A stretch of 64,000 nt of DNA from the NCBI GenBank assembly GCA_024236195.1, contig JACKKZ010000002.1, positions 496,001 to 560,000 on the forward strand. Direction: 5' to 3'. The notes under the pieces were generated by a model, which saw only the letters and a list, made by a program, of their open reading frames with translations, had not been told where the DNA came from and searched no databases. Origin of the DNA: Sphingomonadaceae bacterium (lineage in GTDB: Bacteria > Pseudomonadota > Alphaproteobacteria > Sphingomonadales > Sphingomonadaceae). The stretch's first letter is position 1. The number at the start of each line of letters is the position of its first letter. Below are positions 8,586 through 16,530 of this stretch, piece after piece. The translations under genes were made by a program, and so were the position numbers.

Positions 8586-9881
8586 CTACTCCGCGCTCGA
8601 CACTAGCAATTTATCAATCTTGCGCCCGTCCATATCGACCACTTCGAAGCGCCAGCCCTGATCAGTGAAGCTCTCGCCTTCTTCCGGCAGGTTTTTCAGC
8701 ACTGCCAGCACATAACCGGCCACCGTCGCGAATTCGCGGTCTTCGCCATATTCGAGGCCCAGCCGGTCGGCGAGCTCGTCGGCAGGCATTGCGCCGGAGA
8801 CCAGCAGCGAGCCATCCGCGCGTTCGACCAGCAGCGGCCCTTCGCCTTCATCCTGGTCGCTGGCAAACTGCCCCACCAGTGCAGTGAGCAAATCGACCGG
8901 GGTCACGAGCCCGTCGAGATGGCCATATTCGTCATGCACCATCGCCATGGCGACTTCAGATTGCTGCAGCGTACGCAGCGCATCCATCGCGTCGAGCTGG
9001 TCCGGCACGACTTCCGCCTTCTTCATCAGCTGGCGCAGGTCGATGGCTTTACCCGCGACCATATGGGCGAGCAATTCGCGTACTTTGACAATGCCCAGCA
9101 CCTTGTCCGGGCTGCCTTCTGCCACCGGCAGCAGCGAATGCGGGCTGTTTTCGATATCCTCGCGAATTTCAGCAAGGTCGGCATCGACATCAATCCAGTC
9201 GATTTCCGTGCGCGGGGTCATCACTTCGCGCACCGGGCGTTCCGCCAGCCGGACAACACCCGCCAAGATGCTGCCCTGGTCATGTTCCAGCACACCGGAA
9301 CGGGTGGCATCGGCGAAGATCATGTGCAGCTCTTCTGCCGTTACGCTCGATTGCCCCGCCGGATGGACCCCGAATGCCCGGATAATGAGGCCGGAGGAGG
9401 TATCGAGCAACCACACCAGCGGCGCCGCGACAGTTGCGAGGAAGCGCATGGGCCGCGCCATCACCAGCGCAATCGGCACCGCTGCGCGCAGGGCCAGCTG
9501 CTTGGGCACCAATTCGCCCACTACCAGGCTGAAATAGGTGGTCAGCGCGATTACCACGCCAAAACCGGCCTCTTCCGCAAATTCCGCCGGGACTCCCAGC
9601 GCGGCCAGCCGTTCCCCCACCGGGCCGCCCAGGCTGGCCCCGGAATAGGCACCGGCAATGATGCCCACCAGAGTAATGCCGATCTGCACGGTGGAGAGGA
9701 ACTTGCCCGGCTCCGCCGCGAGATCGAGCGCGACCTGCGCAGCGCGGCTGCCCTTGTCCGCTGCGGACCGGAGCCGCGCGGCCTTGGCCGAGACAATGGC
9801 GAGTTCGGACATGGCGAAGATCGCGTTGAGCACGATCAGCGCGGCAATGATGAGGAGGTCTGTCCAGGGAAAGGGTGTCAC
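8586..9881 (-). CDS. CNNM/CBS-domain membrane protein, hemolysin (TlyC/CorC) family
   Basis: 431 residues. Order: N-terminal CNNM transmembrane domain (about 1-190, with NAIFAMSELAIVSA at about 19-32 and GELVPKQLAL), two CBS motifs (about 215-335, with REVMTPRTEIDWID and DEYGHLDGLVTPVDLL), and a C-terminal CorC_HlyC domain (about 345-425). The family is linked to Mg2+/Co2+ efflux or resistance; the hemolysin label is historical. Single gene, convergent with the lspA operon across the repeat element and divergent from the OmpA lipoprotein gene. Confidence 0.88.
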   Translation of the reverse strand: MTPFPWTDLLIIAALIVLNAIFAMSELAIVSAKAARLRSAADKGSRAAQVALDLAAEPGKFLSTVQIGITLVGIIAGAYSGASLGGPVGERLAALGVPAEFAEEAGFGVVIALTTYFSLVVGELVPKQLALRAAVPIALVMARPMRFLATVAAPLVWLLDTSSGLIIRAFGVHPAGQSSVTAEELHMIFADATRSGVLEHDQGSILAGVVRLAERPVREVMTPRTEIDWIDVDADLAEIREDIENSPHSLLPVAEGSPDKVLGIVKVRELLAHMVAGKAIDLRQLMKKAEVVPDQLDAMDALRTLQQSEVAMAMVHDEYGHLDGLVTPVDLLTALVGQFASDQDEGEGPLLVERADGSLLVSGAMPADELADRLGLEYGEDREFATVAGYVLAVLKNLPEEGESFTDQGWRFEVVDMDGRKIDKLLVSSAE

Positions 9882-9962
9882 GATGCCCCTTCGCTAGCAG
9901 AAATAGGGCATTGTGCCAGCCCGGAGTGCAGCCGGATCGCCGGGAATGCAAAAGCTTGTAAC

Positions 9963-9981
9963 GAACAGTTTCGGAACAGTT
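9963..9981 (+). promoter_or_regulatory. Direct repeat GAACAGTT x2 upstream of the OmpA lipoprotein gene
   Basis: GAACAGTT occurs at 9963-9970 and again at 9974-9981, an 11-base period that places both copies on one helix face. It lies in the 177-base divergent intergenic region about 80 bases before the lipoprotein start. A regulator binding site is an inference from spacing only. Confidence 0.3.
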
Positions 9982-10058
9982 GCATTCATTCCCCGTTCGT
10001 TTTCGTGGTAACATGCTTTCGGGCGGGTAAATTTCCGCCCCCCAAGGAGGACTGCACA

Positions 10059-10754
10059 ATGAAAAAATCGCGCCTGTTCGTATCGAGCCTCGCAGCTCTT
10101 TCCCTTATTTCCGTATCCGGCTGTGTGACGGATCCCAATACCGGCGAGAAGAAGGTCTCTCGCACCGCCATTGGCGGGATCGGCGGCGCTGCGGCTGGCG
10201 CGCTGCTGGGCGGGCTGATCGGCGGCAAGACCGGGCGCATCGTGGGCGCAGTTGGCGGCGGCGCGATTGGCGGCGTGGTCGGCTACAAGATGGACCAGCA
10301 GATCAAGGAACTGAAGGAAGACACGGCCGGTTCCGGCATTGATGTGACCCCGGTGGATGATGGCTCCGCCATTCTCGTCAATCTACCCGATGGCGTGACT
10401 TTCGAGGTCGGCAGCTACACCATCAACCCGACATTCCGCACGACACTGGATTCGGTCGCGGACAGCCTGATGAAATATCCGAACAGCCTCGTCGATGTGT
10501 ATGGCCACACCGATTCGACCGGTTCCTATGAATTCAACCAGCGCCTGTCTGAACAGCGCGCGCAGGCTGTGTCGAACTATCTGATTGCGCGCGGGGTCTC
10601 TTCCGCCCGTATTCGCTGGCAGGGCTTTGGTGAAACCCAGCCGGTGGCAGATAATGCGACCGATTATGGCCGCGCCCGCAACCGCCGGGTGGAAATCAAG
10701 ATCATCCCGATTTCCAACCAGGAAATTCAGCAGGCCCAGCAGCAGGGCAATTAA
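10059..10754 (+). CDS. OmpA-family outer-membrane lipoprotein with glycine zipper
   Basis: 231 residues. Signal peptide with lipobox VSGC (Cys22). A glycine-zipper segment follows (about 38-77, GGIGGAAAGALLGG-type). The C-terminal OmpA domain (about 115-220) has VDVYGHTDSTGS and the helix containing NQRLSEQRAQAV, with the Asp and Arg that bind diaminopimelate of peptidoglycan. The likely role is tethering the outer membrane to the wall, as in YiaD/Pal-like proteins. The start is decided by a strong ribosome binding site AAGGAGG at 10044-10050, eight bases before ATG. Confidence 0.9.
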   Translation: MKKSRLFVSSLAALSLISVSGCVTDPNTGEKKVSRTAIGGIGGAAAGALLGGLIGGKTGRIVGAVGGGAIGGVVGYKMDQQIKELKEDTAGSGIDVTPVDDGSAILVNLPDGVTFEVGSYTINPTFRTTLDSVADSLMKYPNSLVDVYGHTDSTGSYEFNQRLSEQRAQAVSNYLIARGVSSARIRWQGFGETQPVADNATDYGRARNRRVEIKIIPISNQEIQQAQQQGN

Positions 10755-10778
10755 GCCCCACTGCCGCCTTGTAATCCG

Positions 10779-10817
10779 GGAGAGGGCTGGCCGCTTGGCT
10801 GGCCCTTTCCTTTTTCA
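10779..10817 (+). terminator. Probable terminator after the OmpA lipoprotein gene
   Basis: AGGGCTGGCC and GGCTGGCCCT flank a short loop and pair partly through G-T; CTTTCCTTTTTC follows. It overlaps the last codons of the convergent CysQ-like gene. Confidence 0.4.
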
Positions 10818-11591
10818 GGCGAGCTTTGCCGCGCGTTCGGCCAACCGCGCCACCGCGGCGGGATGGATTGCGGGTGAACTGACCAGCAGGCCAAAGGCGC
10901 GCGGATCGCGCTTGTTGTAATTAAGCGGCTTGCCAAAGGCATCGCTCACCACTGCGCCTGCCTCCCGCGCGATCAGCGTGGCGGCGGCAATGTCCCATTC
11001 AAAACCCCAGCGCAGGGTCGCCAGCAAATCCGCTTCATCTGCGCCGACCATGGCGATTCGCAAGGCGATGGAATTGGGCTTGTCGACCATCACCAGGTCG
11101 CGGTCTTCCTTCGGCAGCGAATCGGCGGGGACGCGCGATCCGGGAAATTCAGTCCGCTGCGAGGCCACGAGTCGCTCGCCATTGCGCCAGGCACCTCTGC
11201 CCGCTTCGCCCAGCCATTCCTCGCCCCGCGCCGGGGCGATCAGCAAGCCAAGCAGGGGGCGTCTCTCGCTCACCAGCGCGACGGAAACCGCCCAGCCGCT
11301 GCGCCCGCGCAGGAAATCGCGTGTGCCATCAATGGGATCGACCAGCCAGCACAGGCCCCGACCCAGCCGTTCGGGATGGTCAACCGTCTCTTCCGACAGC
11401 CACCCTGCGGAGGGCAACAGCGCCCCCAATTCGCGCTTGAGGAAGCTGTCCACCGCGATGTCGGCGGCGCAAACCGGGCTGCCGGGTTCCTTCTCCCAGC
11501 TTTCCACTTCATGCCCCGCACCGGGCCATAGCCTGAGCGCTATCTGCCCGGCTTCACGGCAGATTTCGAGAAGATGGTCGCGATCTATCAT
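10815..11591 (-). CDS. cysQ: Inositol monophosphatase-like phosphatase, CysQ type
   Basis: 258 residues. Li-sensitive phosphatase fold with LSEE (Glu67-Glu68), DPIDGT (Asp85-Thr90) and a C-terminal WDIAAATLIAREAGA segment, the three metal-binding motifs of the superfamily. The sequence style (WLSEET, VDPIDGTRDF) fits 3'(2'),5'-bisphosphate nucleotidase CysQ, which removes PAP from sulfate assimilation, better than histidinol phosphatase; the exact substrate is an inference. Single gene, convergent with the lipoprotein gene and divergent from sucC. Confidence 0.82.
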   Translation of the reverse strand: MIDRDHLLEICREAGQIALRLWPGAGHEVESWEKEPGSPVCAADIAVDSFLKRELGALLPSAGWLSEETVDHPERLGRGLCWLVDPIDGTRDFLRGRSGWAVSVALVSERRPLLGLLIAPARGEEWLGEAGRGAWRNGERLVASQRTEFPGSRVPADSLPKEDRDLVMVDKPNSIALRIAMVGADEADLLATLRWGFEWDIAAATLIAREAGAVVSDAFGKPLNYNKRDPRAFGLLVSSPAIHPAAVARLAERAAKLA

Positions 11592-11694
11592 TTCTCATAG
11601 CCGATGGCGGGCATTGCGGGACTTTTCAAGCGCGGCAATCCATGCTTATGCCGCGCCGCAACATCCTTTTCACGAAACAAGGCGGTACTCTCCC

Positions 11695-12894
11695 ATGAAC
11701 CTTCACGAATACCAGGCCAAGGAACTGCTCGCGAAATATGGCATCGGCATCCCCGCCGGCCACGCAGCGCTGACTGTCGAAGAAGCTGTCGCAGGCGCCA
11801 AGCAGCTGCCCGGCCCGCTCTATGTCGTGAAAGCACAGATCCACGCCGGTGGCCGCGGCAAGGGCAAGTTCAAGGAACTGCCGGCCGATGCCAAGGGCGG
11901 CGTCCGCCTCGCCAAGAGCATCGAGGAAGTCGAAGCCAATGCGAAGGAAATGCTCGGCAACACGCTGGTGACAATCCAGACCGGCGATGCCGGCAAGCAG
12001 GTCAACCGCCTCTATGTCACCGACGGTGTCGACATTGCCTCGGAATATTACCTTTCACTGCTGGTGGACCGTGCATCGGGCCGCGTGGCGATGATCGTTT
12101 CGACCGAAGGCGGGATGGACATCGAGGAAGTCGCCCATTCGACTCCGGAAAAGATCACCACCATCATTATCGACCCGGCGCAAGGCTTCATGCCGCACCA
12201 TGGCCGCGCCGTGGCATTCGCGCTCAAGCTGTCGGGTGACCTCAACAAGCAGGCGCAGAAGCTGGCCAAGCAGCTCTACACCGCCTTCATGGACCTCGAC
12301 TGCGAAATGCTCGAGATCAACCCGCTGGTGGAAACCGTCGATGGCAACCTCCTCGTGCTCGACACCAAGATGAGCACCGATGGCAACGCCCTGTTCCGCC
12401 ACAAGGACGTGGAAGCGCTGCGCGACGTGACCGAGGAAGACCCGGCCGAAGTCGAAGCCAGCGAATATGACCTCGCTTACATCAAGCTCGACGGTAACAT
12501 CGGCTGCATGGTCAATGGCGCGGGCCTCGCCATGGCGACGATGGACATTATCAAGCTCAACGGCGCCTTCCCGGCCAACTTCCTCGACGTGGGCGGCGGC
12601 GCCACCACGGAGAAGGTCACCGCAGCCTTCAAGATCATCCTGAAGGACCCGGCTGTCGAAGGCATCCTGGTCAATATCTTTGGCGGGATCATGAAGTGCG
12701 ACGTGATCGCCAATGGCATCGTGCAGGCCGCCAAGGACGTGAACCTGTCCGTGCCGCTGGTGGTCCGCCTCGAAGGCACCAATGTGCAGCAGGGCAAGGA
12801 CATTCTGGCCAATTCGGGCCTGCCGATCGTCCCTGCTGATGATCTGGGTGATGCGGCGAAGAAGATCGTCGCGGAAGTAAAGCAGGCAGCCTGA
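11695..12894 (+). CDS. sucC: Succinyl-CoA synthetase beta subunit (ADP-forming)
   Basis: 399 residues. It forms the ATP-grasp and CoA-ligase subunit of the TCA-cycle enzyme that converts succinyl-CoA to succinate. The N-terminus MNLHEYQAKELLAKYGI is the family signature; HAGGRGKGKFKE (about 50-60) and the C-terminal VNIFGGIMKCDVIANGI are also conserved. The ATG at 11695 matches the family start. The alpha subunit gene sucD is not adjacent; etfBA follows instead, with its own promoter-like sequence. Confidence 0.97.
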   Translation: MNLHEYQAKELLAKYGIGIPAGHAALTVEEAVAGAKQLPGPLYVVKAQIHAGGRGKGKFKELPADAKGGVRLAKSIEEVEANAKEMLGNTLVTIQTGDAGKQVNRLYVTDGVDIASEYYLSLLVDRASGRVAMIVSTEGGMDIEEVAHSTPEKITTIIIDPAQGFMPHHGRAVAFALKLSGDLNKQAQKLAKQLYTAFMDLDCEMLEINPLVETVDGNLLVLDTKMSTDGNALFRHKDVEALRDVTEEDPAEVEASEYDLAYIKLDGNIGCMVNGAGLAMATMDIIKLNGAFPANFLDVGGGATTEKVTAAFKIILKDPAVEGILVNIFGGIMKCDVIANGIVQAAKDVNLSVPLVVRLEGTNVQQGKDILANSGLPIVPADDLGDAAKKIVAEVKQAA

Positions 12895-12947
12895 CCCGGT
12901 AACGCAGCGCAGGCCCTTTTTCGGGGAACCCCGCAAGGGACACTGCG

Positions 12948-12976
12948 TTGACGTTTACGTAAAGGGTATATATAGG
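12948..12976 (+). promoter_or_regulatory. Promoter of etfBA with a palindrome in the spacer
   Basis: TTGACG (12948-12953), a 17-base spacer and TATAGG (12971-12976) form a good sigma-70-type promoter 48 bases before the etfB start. The spacer begins with the perfect 10-base palindrome TTTACGTAAA (12954-12963), which could be an operator. Confidence 0.6.
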
Positions 12977-13023
12977 CCGCCACCAACAGCGCCGCTCGGC
13001 GTTTGAAGAGAGGAAGGAAAGCC

Positions 13024-13770
13024 ATGAAAATCCTCGTCCCGGTAAAGCGGGTGATCGACTATAATGTGAAGCCGCGCGTGAAAGCGGATGGCACGGGTGT
13101 CGACCTCGCCAATGTGAAGATGAGCATGAACCCGTTTGACGAGATCGCTGTCGAAGAAGCGATCCGCATCAAGGAAGCGGGCAAGGCGGAAGAAATCATC
13201 GCTGTCTCGGTCGGCCCGGCAAAGGCGCAGGAAACCTTGCGCACCGCGCTCGCAATGGGTGCGGATCGTGCGATCCTCGTCCAGACCGACGATGAAGTCG
13301 AGCCGCTGGCCGTTGCCAAAATCCTCAAGGCGATTACCGAGGAAGAGCAGCCCGGTCTGATCCTGCTGGGCAAGCAGGCGATCGATGATGATTGCAACCA
13401 GACCGGTCAGATGCTGGCAGCCATGATGGGCCGTCCGCAGGGCACCTTCGCCAATACGGTCGAACTGGATAGCGATTCCGTGACTGTGAAGCGCGAAGTC
13501 GATGGCGGTCTGGAAACCGTGAAGCTGTCGCTTCCGGCCATCGTCACCACCGATTTGCGCCTGAACGAGCCGCGCTATGCCTCGCTGCCGAACATCATGA
13601 AGGCGAAGAAGAAGCCGCTGGATGAGAAGACGCCCGCTGATTACGGCGTCGATACCACTCCGCGCCTCACCACCACCAATGTCAGCGAACCGCCGGTGCG
13701 CCAGGCAGGCGAGAAGGTCGCCGATGTCGATGCGCTGGTTGCCAAGCTCAAAGCCCTGGGAGTTGCCTGA
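13024..13770 (+). CDS. etfB: Electron transfer flavoprotein beta subunit
   Basis: 248 residues. EtfB pairs with EtfA to carry electrons from acyl-CoA dehydrogenases to ETF:quinone oxidoreductase. The N-terminus MKILVPVKRVIDYNVKPRV, MSMNPFDEIAVEEA and the GKQAIDDD segment are typical, and the length matches the family. The ATG at 13024 is preceded by the purine-rich GAGAGGAAGGAAAG; an in-frame upstream ATG at 13003 is less likely. TGATG overlap with etfA. Confidence 0.96.
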   Translation: MKILVPVKRVIDYNVKPRVKADGTGVDLANVKMSMNPFDEIAVEEAIRIKEAGKAEEIIAVSVGPAKAQETLRTALAMGADRAILVQTDDEVEPLAVAKILKAITEEEQPGLILLGKQAIDDDCNQTGQMLAAMMGRPQGTFANTVELDSDSVTVKREVDGGLETVKLSLPAIVTTDLRLNEPRYASLPNIMKAKKKPLDEKTPADYGVDTTPRLTTTNVSEPPVRQAGEKVADVDALVAKLKALGVA

Positions 13771-14699
13771 TGAAAACGCTGGTCTACGTCGAACACGACA
13801 ATAGCGAACTGAAGGACGCCACCCTTTCGGTCGTCACCGCTGCAAGCAAGCTGGGCGAAGTCCATTTGCTCGTCGCCGGGTCTGGCTGCGGCGCAGTGGC
13901 TGATGCCGCTGCCAAGATCGCCGGTGTGGGCAAGGTCCATGTCGCGGACGATGCGGCCTATGCCAACCAGCTGGCCGAGAATGTCGCGCCGCTGATCGCG
14001 GGCCTGATGGACCATCACGATGCCGTGCTGTTCCCGGCCACCACCACGGGCAAGAACATCGCCCCGCGTGTCGCCGCCCAGCTGGACGTGATGCAGATCT
14101 CCGACATCCTCTCGGTTGAAGGCGAGAAGAGCTTCACCCGCCCGATCTATGCCGGCAACGCGATTGCGACTGTCGAAAGCGGTGACGCGAAGCTGGTCAT
14201 CACCGTGCGCGGCACGGCCTTTGACAAGGCTGCCGCGGAAGGCGGCTCGGCAGCGATCGAAGCTGTCAGCGGCCCCGGCGATGCCGGGACCAGCAGCTTC
14301 GTCGGTTCGGAACTCGCCAAGAGCGAGCGCCCGGAACTGACCAGCGCGAAGATCATCGTTTCCGGCGGCCGTGCGCTGAAGGACTCCGAAACCTTCGCGC
14401 AGGTTATCATGCCGCTCGCCGACAAGCTCGGCGCAGGCGTGGGCGCCAGCCGCGCAGCAGTCGATGCGGGCTATGTCCCCAACGACTACCAGGTGGGCCA
14501 GACGGGCAAGATTGTTGCTCCGGAAGTCTATATCGCCATCGGTATCAGTGGCGCGATCCAGCACCTTGCCGGGATGAAGGACTCCAAAACCATCATCGCC
14601 ATCAACAAGGATGAAGACGCACCGATCTTCCAGGTCGCTGATGTCGGCCTGGTGGCAGACCTCTACAAGGCCGTGCCGGAGCTGATGGAAAAGCTCTGA
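13770..14699 (+). CDS. etfA: Electron transfer flavoprotein alpha subunit
   Basis: 309 residues. FAD-binding subunit of ETF. The C-terminal FAD domain shows SGGRALKD, GASRAAVDAG, VGQTGKIVAPEVYIAIGISG and IAINKDEDAPIFQVAD, all family signatures. Start overlaps the etfB stop by one base. A strong terminator lies 29 bases after the stop. Together the pair links fatty-acid and amino-acid oxidation to the respiratory quinone pool. Confidence 0.96.
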   Translation: MKTLVYVEHDNSELKDATLSVVTAASKLGEVHLLVAGSGCGAVADAAAKIAGVGKVHVADDAAYANQLAENVAPLIAGLMDHHDAVLFPATTTGKNIAPRVAAQLDVMQISDILSVEGEKSFTRPIYAGNAIATVESGDAKLVITVRGTAFDKAAAEGGSAAIEAVSGPGDAGTSSFVGSELAKSERPELTSAKIIVSGGRALKDSETFAQVIMPLADKLGAGVGASRAAVDAGYVPNDYQVGQTGKIVAPEVYIAIGISGAIQHLAGMKDSKTIIAINKDEDAPIFQVADVGLVADLYKAVPELMEKL

Positions 14700-14727
14700 G
14701 CTTTTTCAGATTTTTGCGAGTATCATG

Positions 14728-14765
14728 AGGCCCCGGACAGCATGCCTGCCCGGGGCCTTTGTTTA
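14728..14765 (+). terminator. Rho-independent terminator of etfBA
   Basis: Arms AGGCCCCGGACAG (14728-14740) and CTGCCCGGGGCCT (14746-14758) pair at 12 of 13 positions around a five-base loop, followed by TTGTTTATTT. Confidence 0.8.
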
Positions 14766-14785
14766 TTTGATGACGCCAGACCACG

Positions 14786-14938
14786 CTATCGGCGGCGACC
14801 TTTATGCTCGTCCTGCCCAAGTGCCGATGCAGCAAGGCTCTTGACCTGCTGATTGGTTGGCTTGATGCGGCCCGAAAGTACGCCCGAAGCGAGTGTTGAA
14901 ACTGAATTCGAAGTTTGTTTAGTTGGCTTCTTAGCCAT
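14786..14938 (-). CDS. Small basic protein of unknown function
   Basis: 50 residues, Lys/Arg/Ser/Thr-rich, with MAKKPTKQTSN at the N-terminus and SLAASALGQDEHKGRRR at the C-terminus. I do not recognise a named family, although small MAKK...SALSQ-type proteins are common orphans on accessory DNA. The ATG at 14938 has GGAG seven bases upstream, which supports this start over an in-frame upstream one. It is the first gene of an AT-richer islet that breaks the housekeeping context and points towards etfA. Confidence 0.55.
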   Translation of the reverse strand: MAKKPTKQTSNSVSTLASGVLSGRIKPTNQQVKSLAASALGQDEHKGRRR

Positions 14939-14955
14939 GGAACGACTCCAACATT

Positions 14956-14985
14956 TTGACTGTTTTAACAAGTTTGTCTAATGAT
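14956..14985 (+). promoter_or_regulatory. Possible promoter of the candidate small RNA
   Basis: TTGACT (14956-14961) is a good -35 box. AATGAT (14980-14985) after 18 bases is a moderate -10 box. The 12-base palindrome GGTGCCGGCACC (14986-14997) starts immediately after it. Confidence 0.3.
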
Positions 14986-14989
14986 GGTG

Positions 14990-15153
14990 CCGGCACCGGG
15001 GCGGTTAGACCCCGGCACCGGCAACTTATCTCAAGCCGGCTTGCCACATAGGGATACTCCTTTCTTCGAGGGGAAGTGACTTGCCATGGCCGACCAAAGC
15101 ATTCGGCAAGTCAGTTAAGTTCGGGCGATGGGTCATTGACTCATCGCCCTTTT
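14990..15153 (+). ncRNA. Candidate structured small RNA
   Basis: No ORF explains this segment. It has three hairpins in order. The first is 14990-15001 with 15010-15021, 10 of 12 paired, containing the direct repeat CCGGCACCGG. The second is 15077-15085 with 15105-15113, TGACTTGCC against GGCAAGTCA. The third is 15123-15130 with 15142-15149, GGGCGATG against CATCGCCC, followed by TTTT, which is a terminator in this orientation. An unpaired CTCCTTTCTTC (about 15056-15066) could pair with Shine-Dalgarno sequences. I find no match to 6S, SRP, RNase P or tmRNA. Transcription is an inference. Confidence 0.35.
15123..15153 (+). terminator. Terminator-like hairpin
   Basis: GGGCGATG (15123-15130) pairs with CATCGCCC (15142-15149), followed by TTTTCT. 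It overlaps the stop of the minus-strand gene at 15133, and no plus-strand gene ends here. Confidence 0.5.
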
Positions 15154-15714
15154 CTGTACGTCTAAAGCATACTGTTTGGCAGCGCGAATTCCCGGTGCCG
15201 TAAGCTTCAAACTGTAAGTGCGCGATCCGCCCAATCGGATCACTTTGCTCCCCAATCCCTTAACGTGATGGGCAAAATTCCCTGGATCATAACAAGCGTG
15301 CGTTATGCAAACTTGCCGCAGTTCATCATCACTCACTTCCGTTTTTTCAAGCAGATAGCTACCGTAAAGATGGAGTAGGATGTAGTTGCGCGCCGTCTTG
15401 GCGATTGTGTTCTCTTCTGCATCAGCGATGATGGTGAAACCCGTATCAGTCTCAGCATAAACCTCATCGAACTCTTCAAGAACTGAGTTGGAATTTTCAG
15501 GAGCGGGCAGGAGATTGGCGTCGCCTGCACTAGGTGCGTTAGCCACGCTGTTGGCACTCGCCACGGCCTTCGCTGCCGAAAAATCGATCTGACCCATCAA
15601 TTCTACTATTCCAAGCTTCTCAACGAGACGCTCTACGAATTCCTCGCCACCCTCAATCTGCAGAGAGTTTGCGCCAATCTTTAGGCTCGCTTTTGCTGTC
15701 GATTCGTCCTGCAT
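15133..15714 (-). CDS. Hypothetical protein with winged-helix-like C-terminus
   Basis: 193 residues, not recognised. The N-terminus (about 8-38) reads like a beta-hairpin followed by a helix (KIGANSLQIEGGEEFVERLVEKLG). An Ala/Asn/Ser-rich linker spans about 45-75. The C-terminal half (about 100-190) is helical and ends in GSKVIRLGGSRTYSLKLTAPGIRAAKQY, which looks like a winged-helix wing and last helix. The start has GGAG eight bases upstream. The gene is AT-richer than its neighbours and uses different codons, suggesting transfer. A nucleic-acid-binding or regulatory role is possible but unproven. Confidence 0.7.
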   Translation of the reverse strand: MQDESTAKASLKIGANSLQIEGGEEFVERLVEKLGIVELMGQIDFSAAKAVASANSVANAPSAGDANLLPAPENSNSVLEEFDEVYAETDTGFTIIADAEENTIAKTARNYILLHLYGSYLLEKTEVSDDELRQVCITHACYDPGNFAHHVKGLGSKVIRLGGSRTYSLKLTAPGIRAAKQYALDVQKRAMSQ

Positions 15715-16044
15715 GGCACCATCTCCAAAAATCTAAGGCCCGCTTATTGCAGAATTCCTTATTGAGATCAAGGGAAGACGGACATGCCACTTATCCACGC
15801 CTAGGCAACGCGTTAAATGACTGGTCTATGCTTCTCATAGTGCGCCTTAATATCTGTTTTTGCGTATTTTTTAGGATATTTGAGGATTTATGTTCAAGGT
15901 GCTCATTTTAACACCGTCGCAAGGTTCATCGACATCTTTGCGTACAATTGCCGAATTGAGGGATTCAAATAGAGGTAACCATGGGAAGATTCTGGCTGCC
16001 CAGCCGCCGATTCCCATGGCCTATCTTCTCAGTGCTTTGGCGTT
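15715..16044. other. AT-rich gap without a convincing gene
   Basis: 330 bases of low GC with T-runs (for example TTTTTGCGTATTTTTTAGG near 15857). It holds a single DnaA-box-like TTATCCACG (15791-15799) and an inverted repeat CCATGGGA / TCCCATGG near 15980-16018. A 25-codon ORF at 15981-16058 behind AGAGGT is too weak to call. Probably transferred or decayed sequence. Confidence 0.5.
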
Positions 16045-16530
16045 CTAGTCTTCAATGAAAATCTCCACCCCGCCCAATTCCTCCGGCTCCAACCTGCATC
16101 CCGGCGTCTGTGCCAGCCATAGCACCGGGTCGCGCTCCGTCTCGATCCCGTAAAGCGCCAGGTCGCGTTGCAGCCGGGCCTTGATCGCCGGAAGGATGGG
16201 CGGAATGCGCTTCACTCTCTTTCCGCGATAGAGGATTGCGCCGGGGCCGATATCGCGCGCCTCGACCCCCAGCCGAGCCACGGTCGTGCCATTGGGGTCA
16301 AGCTCTGCCAATAGAGCGCGGCAGCCCTCCCCTTCGATACGGAGGTGGGCGAGGAAAGGGTGATCGACATGGCGAAACGCCAGACCACGTCCGGTGAGGC
16401 GGCGTTCCACTTGTGCGTAGAGACCCGCCTTGTCCGGCTTTGCCTGCACACCATAGGCAATTGTCTTGGGCGCCAGCGTCACCAGCGCCAGCAGGGCGAT
16501 GAGCAGGCTAAGCCGCGCGCTTCTGGGCAT
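16045..16530 (-). CDS. Exosortase-system accessory protein
   Basis: 161 residues. An N-terminal signal or anchor (about 5-25, SLLIALLALVTLAP) precedes a soluble domain with two cysteines (about 70 and 145, EGCRALLAEL and PGCRLEP). It overlaps the exosortase gene by 23 bases and lies directly downstream, as exosortase accessory proteins do in sphingomonads. I do not recognise a catalytic motif; the function is inferred from position. Confidence 0.65.
   Translation of the reverse strand: MPRSARLSLLIALLALVTLAPKTIAYGVQAKPDKAGLYAQVERRLTGRGLAFRHVDHPFLAHLRIEGEGCRALLAELDPNGTTVARLGVEARDIGPGAILYRGKRVKRIPPILPAIKARLQRDLALYGIETERDPVLWLAQTPGCRLEPEELGGVEIFIED

Noticed and set aside
14953..14981. Minus-strand promoter-like TTAGAC-17-CAAAAT for the small gene ending at 14786
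   Set aside because: The start site it implies would fall on the ribosome binding site of that gene, so it cannot drive it.
15791..15799. DnaA-box-like TTATCCACG
   Set aside because: A single box without clustering, AT-rich unwinding repeats or replication genes; not an origin.
15669..15911. Plus-strand ORF of 80 codons in the AT-rich islet
   Set aside because: Overlaps the better supported minus-strand gene and has no ribosome binding site or domain features.
15981..16058. 25-codon ORF with three Trp codons behind AGAGGT, like a leader peptide
   Set aside because: No trp or other amino-acid operon follows and the hairpin is only ATG-CCATGG symmetry; evidence is too weak.
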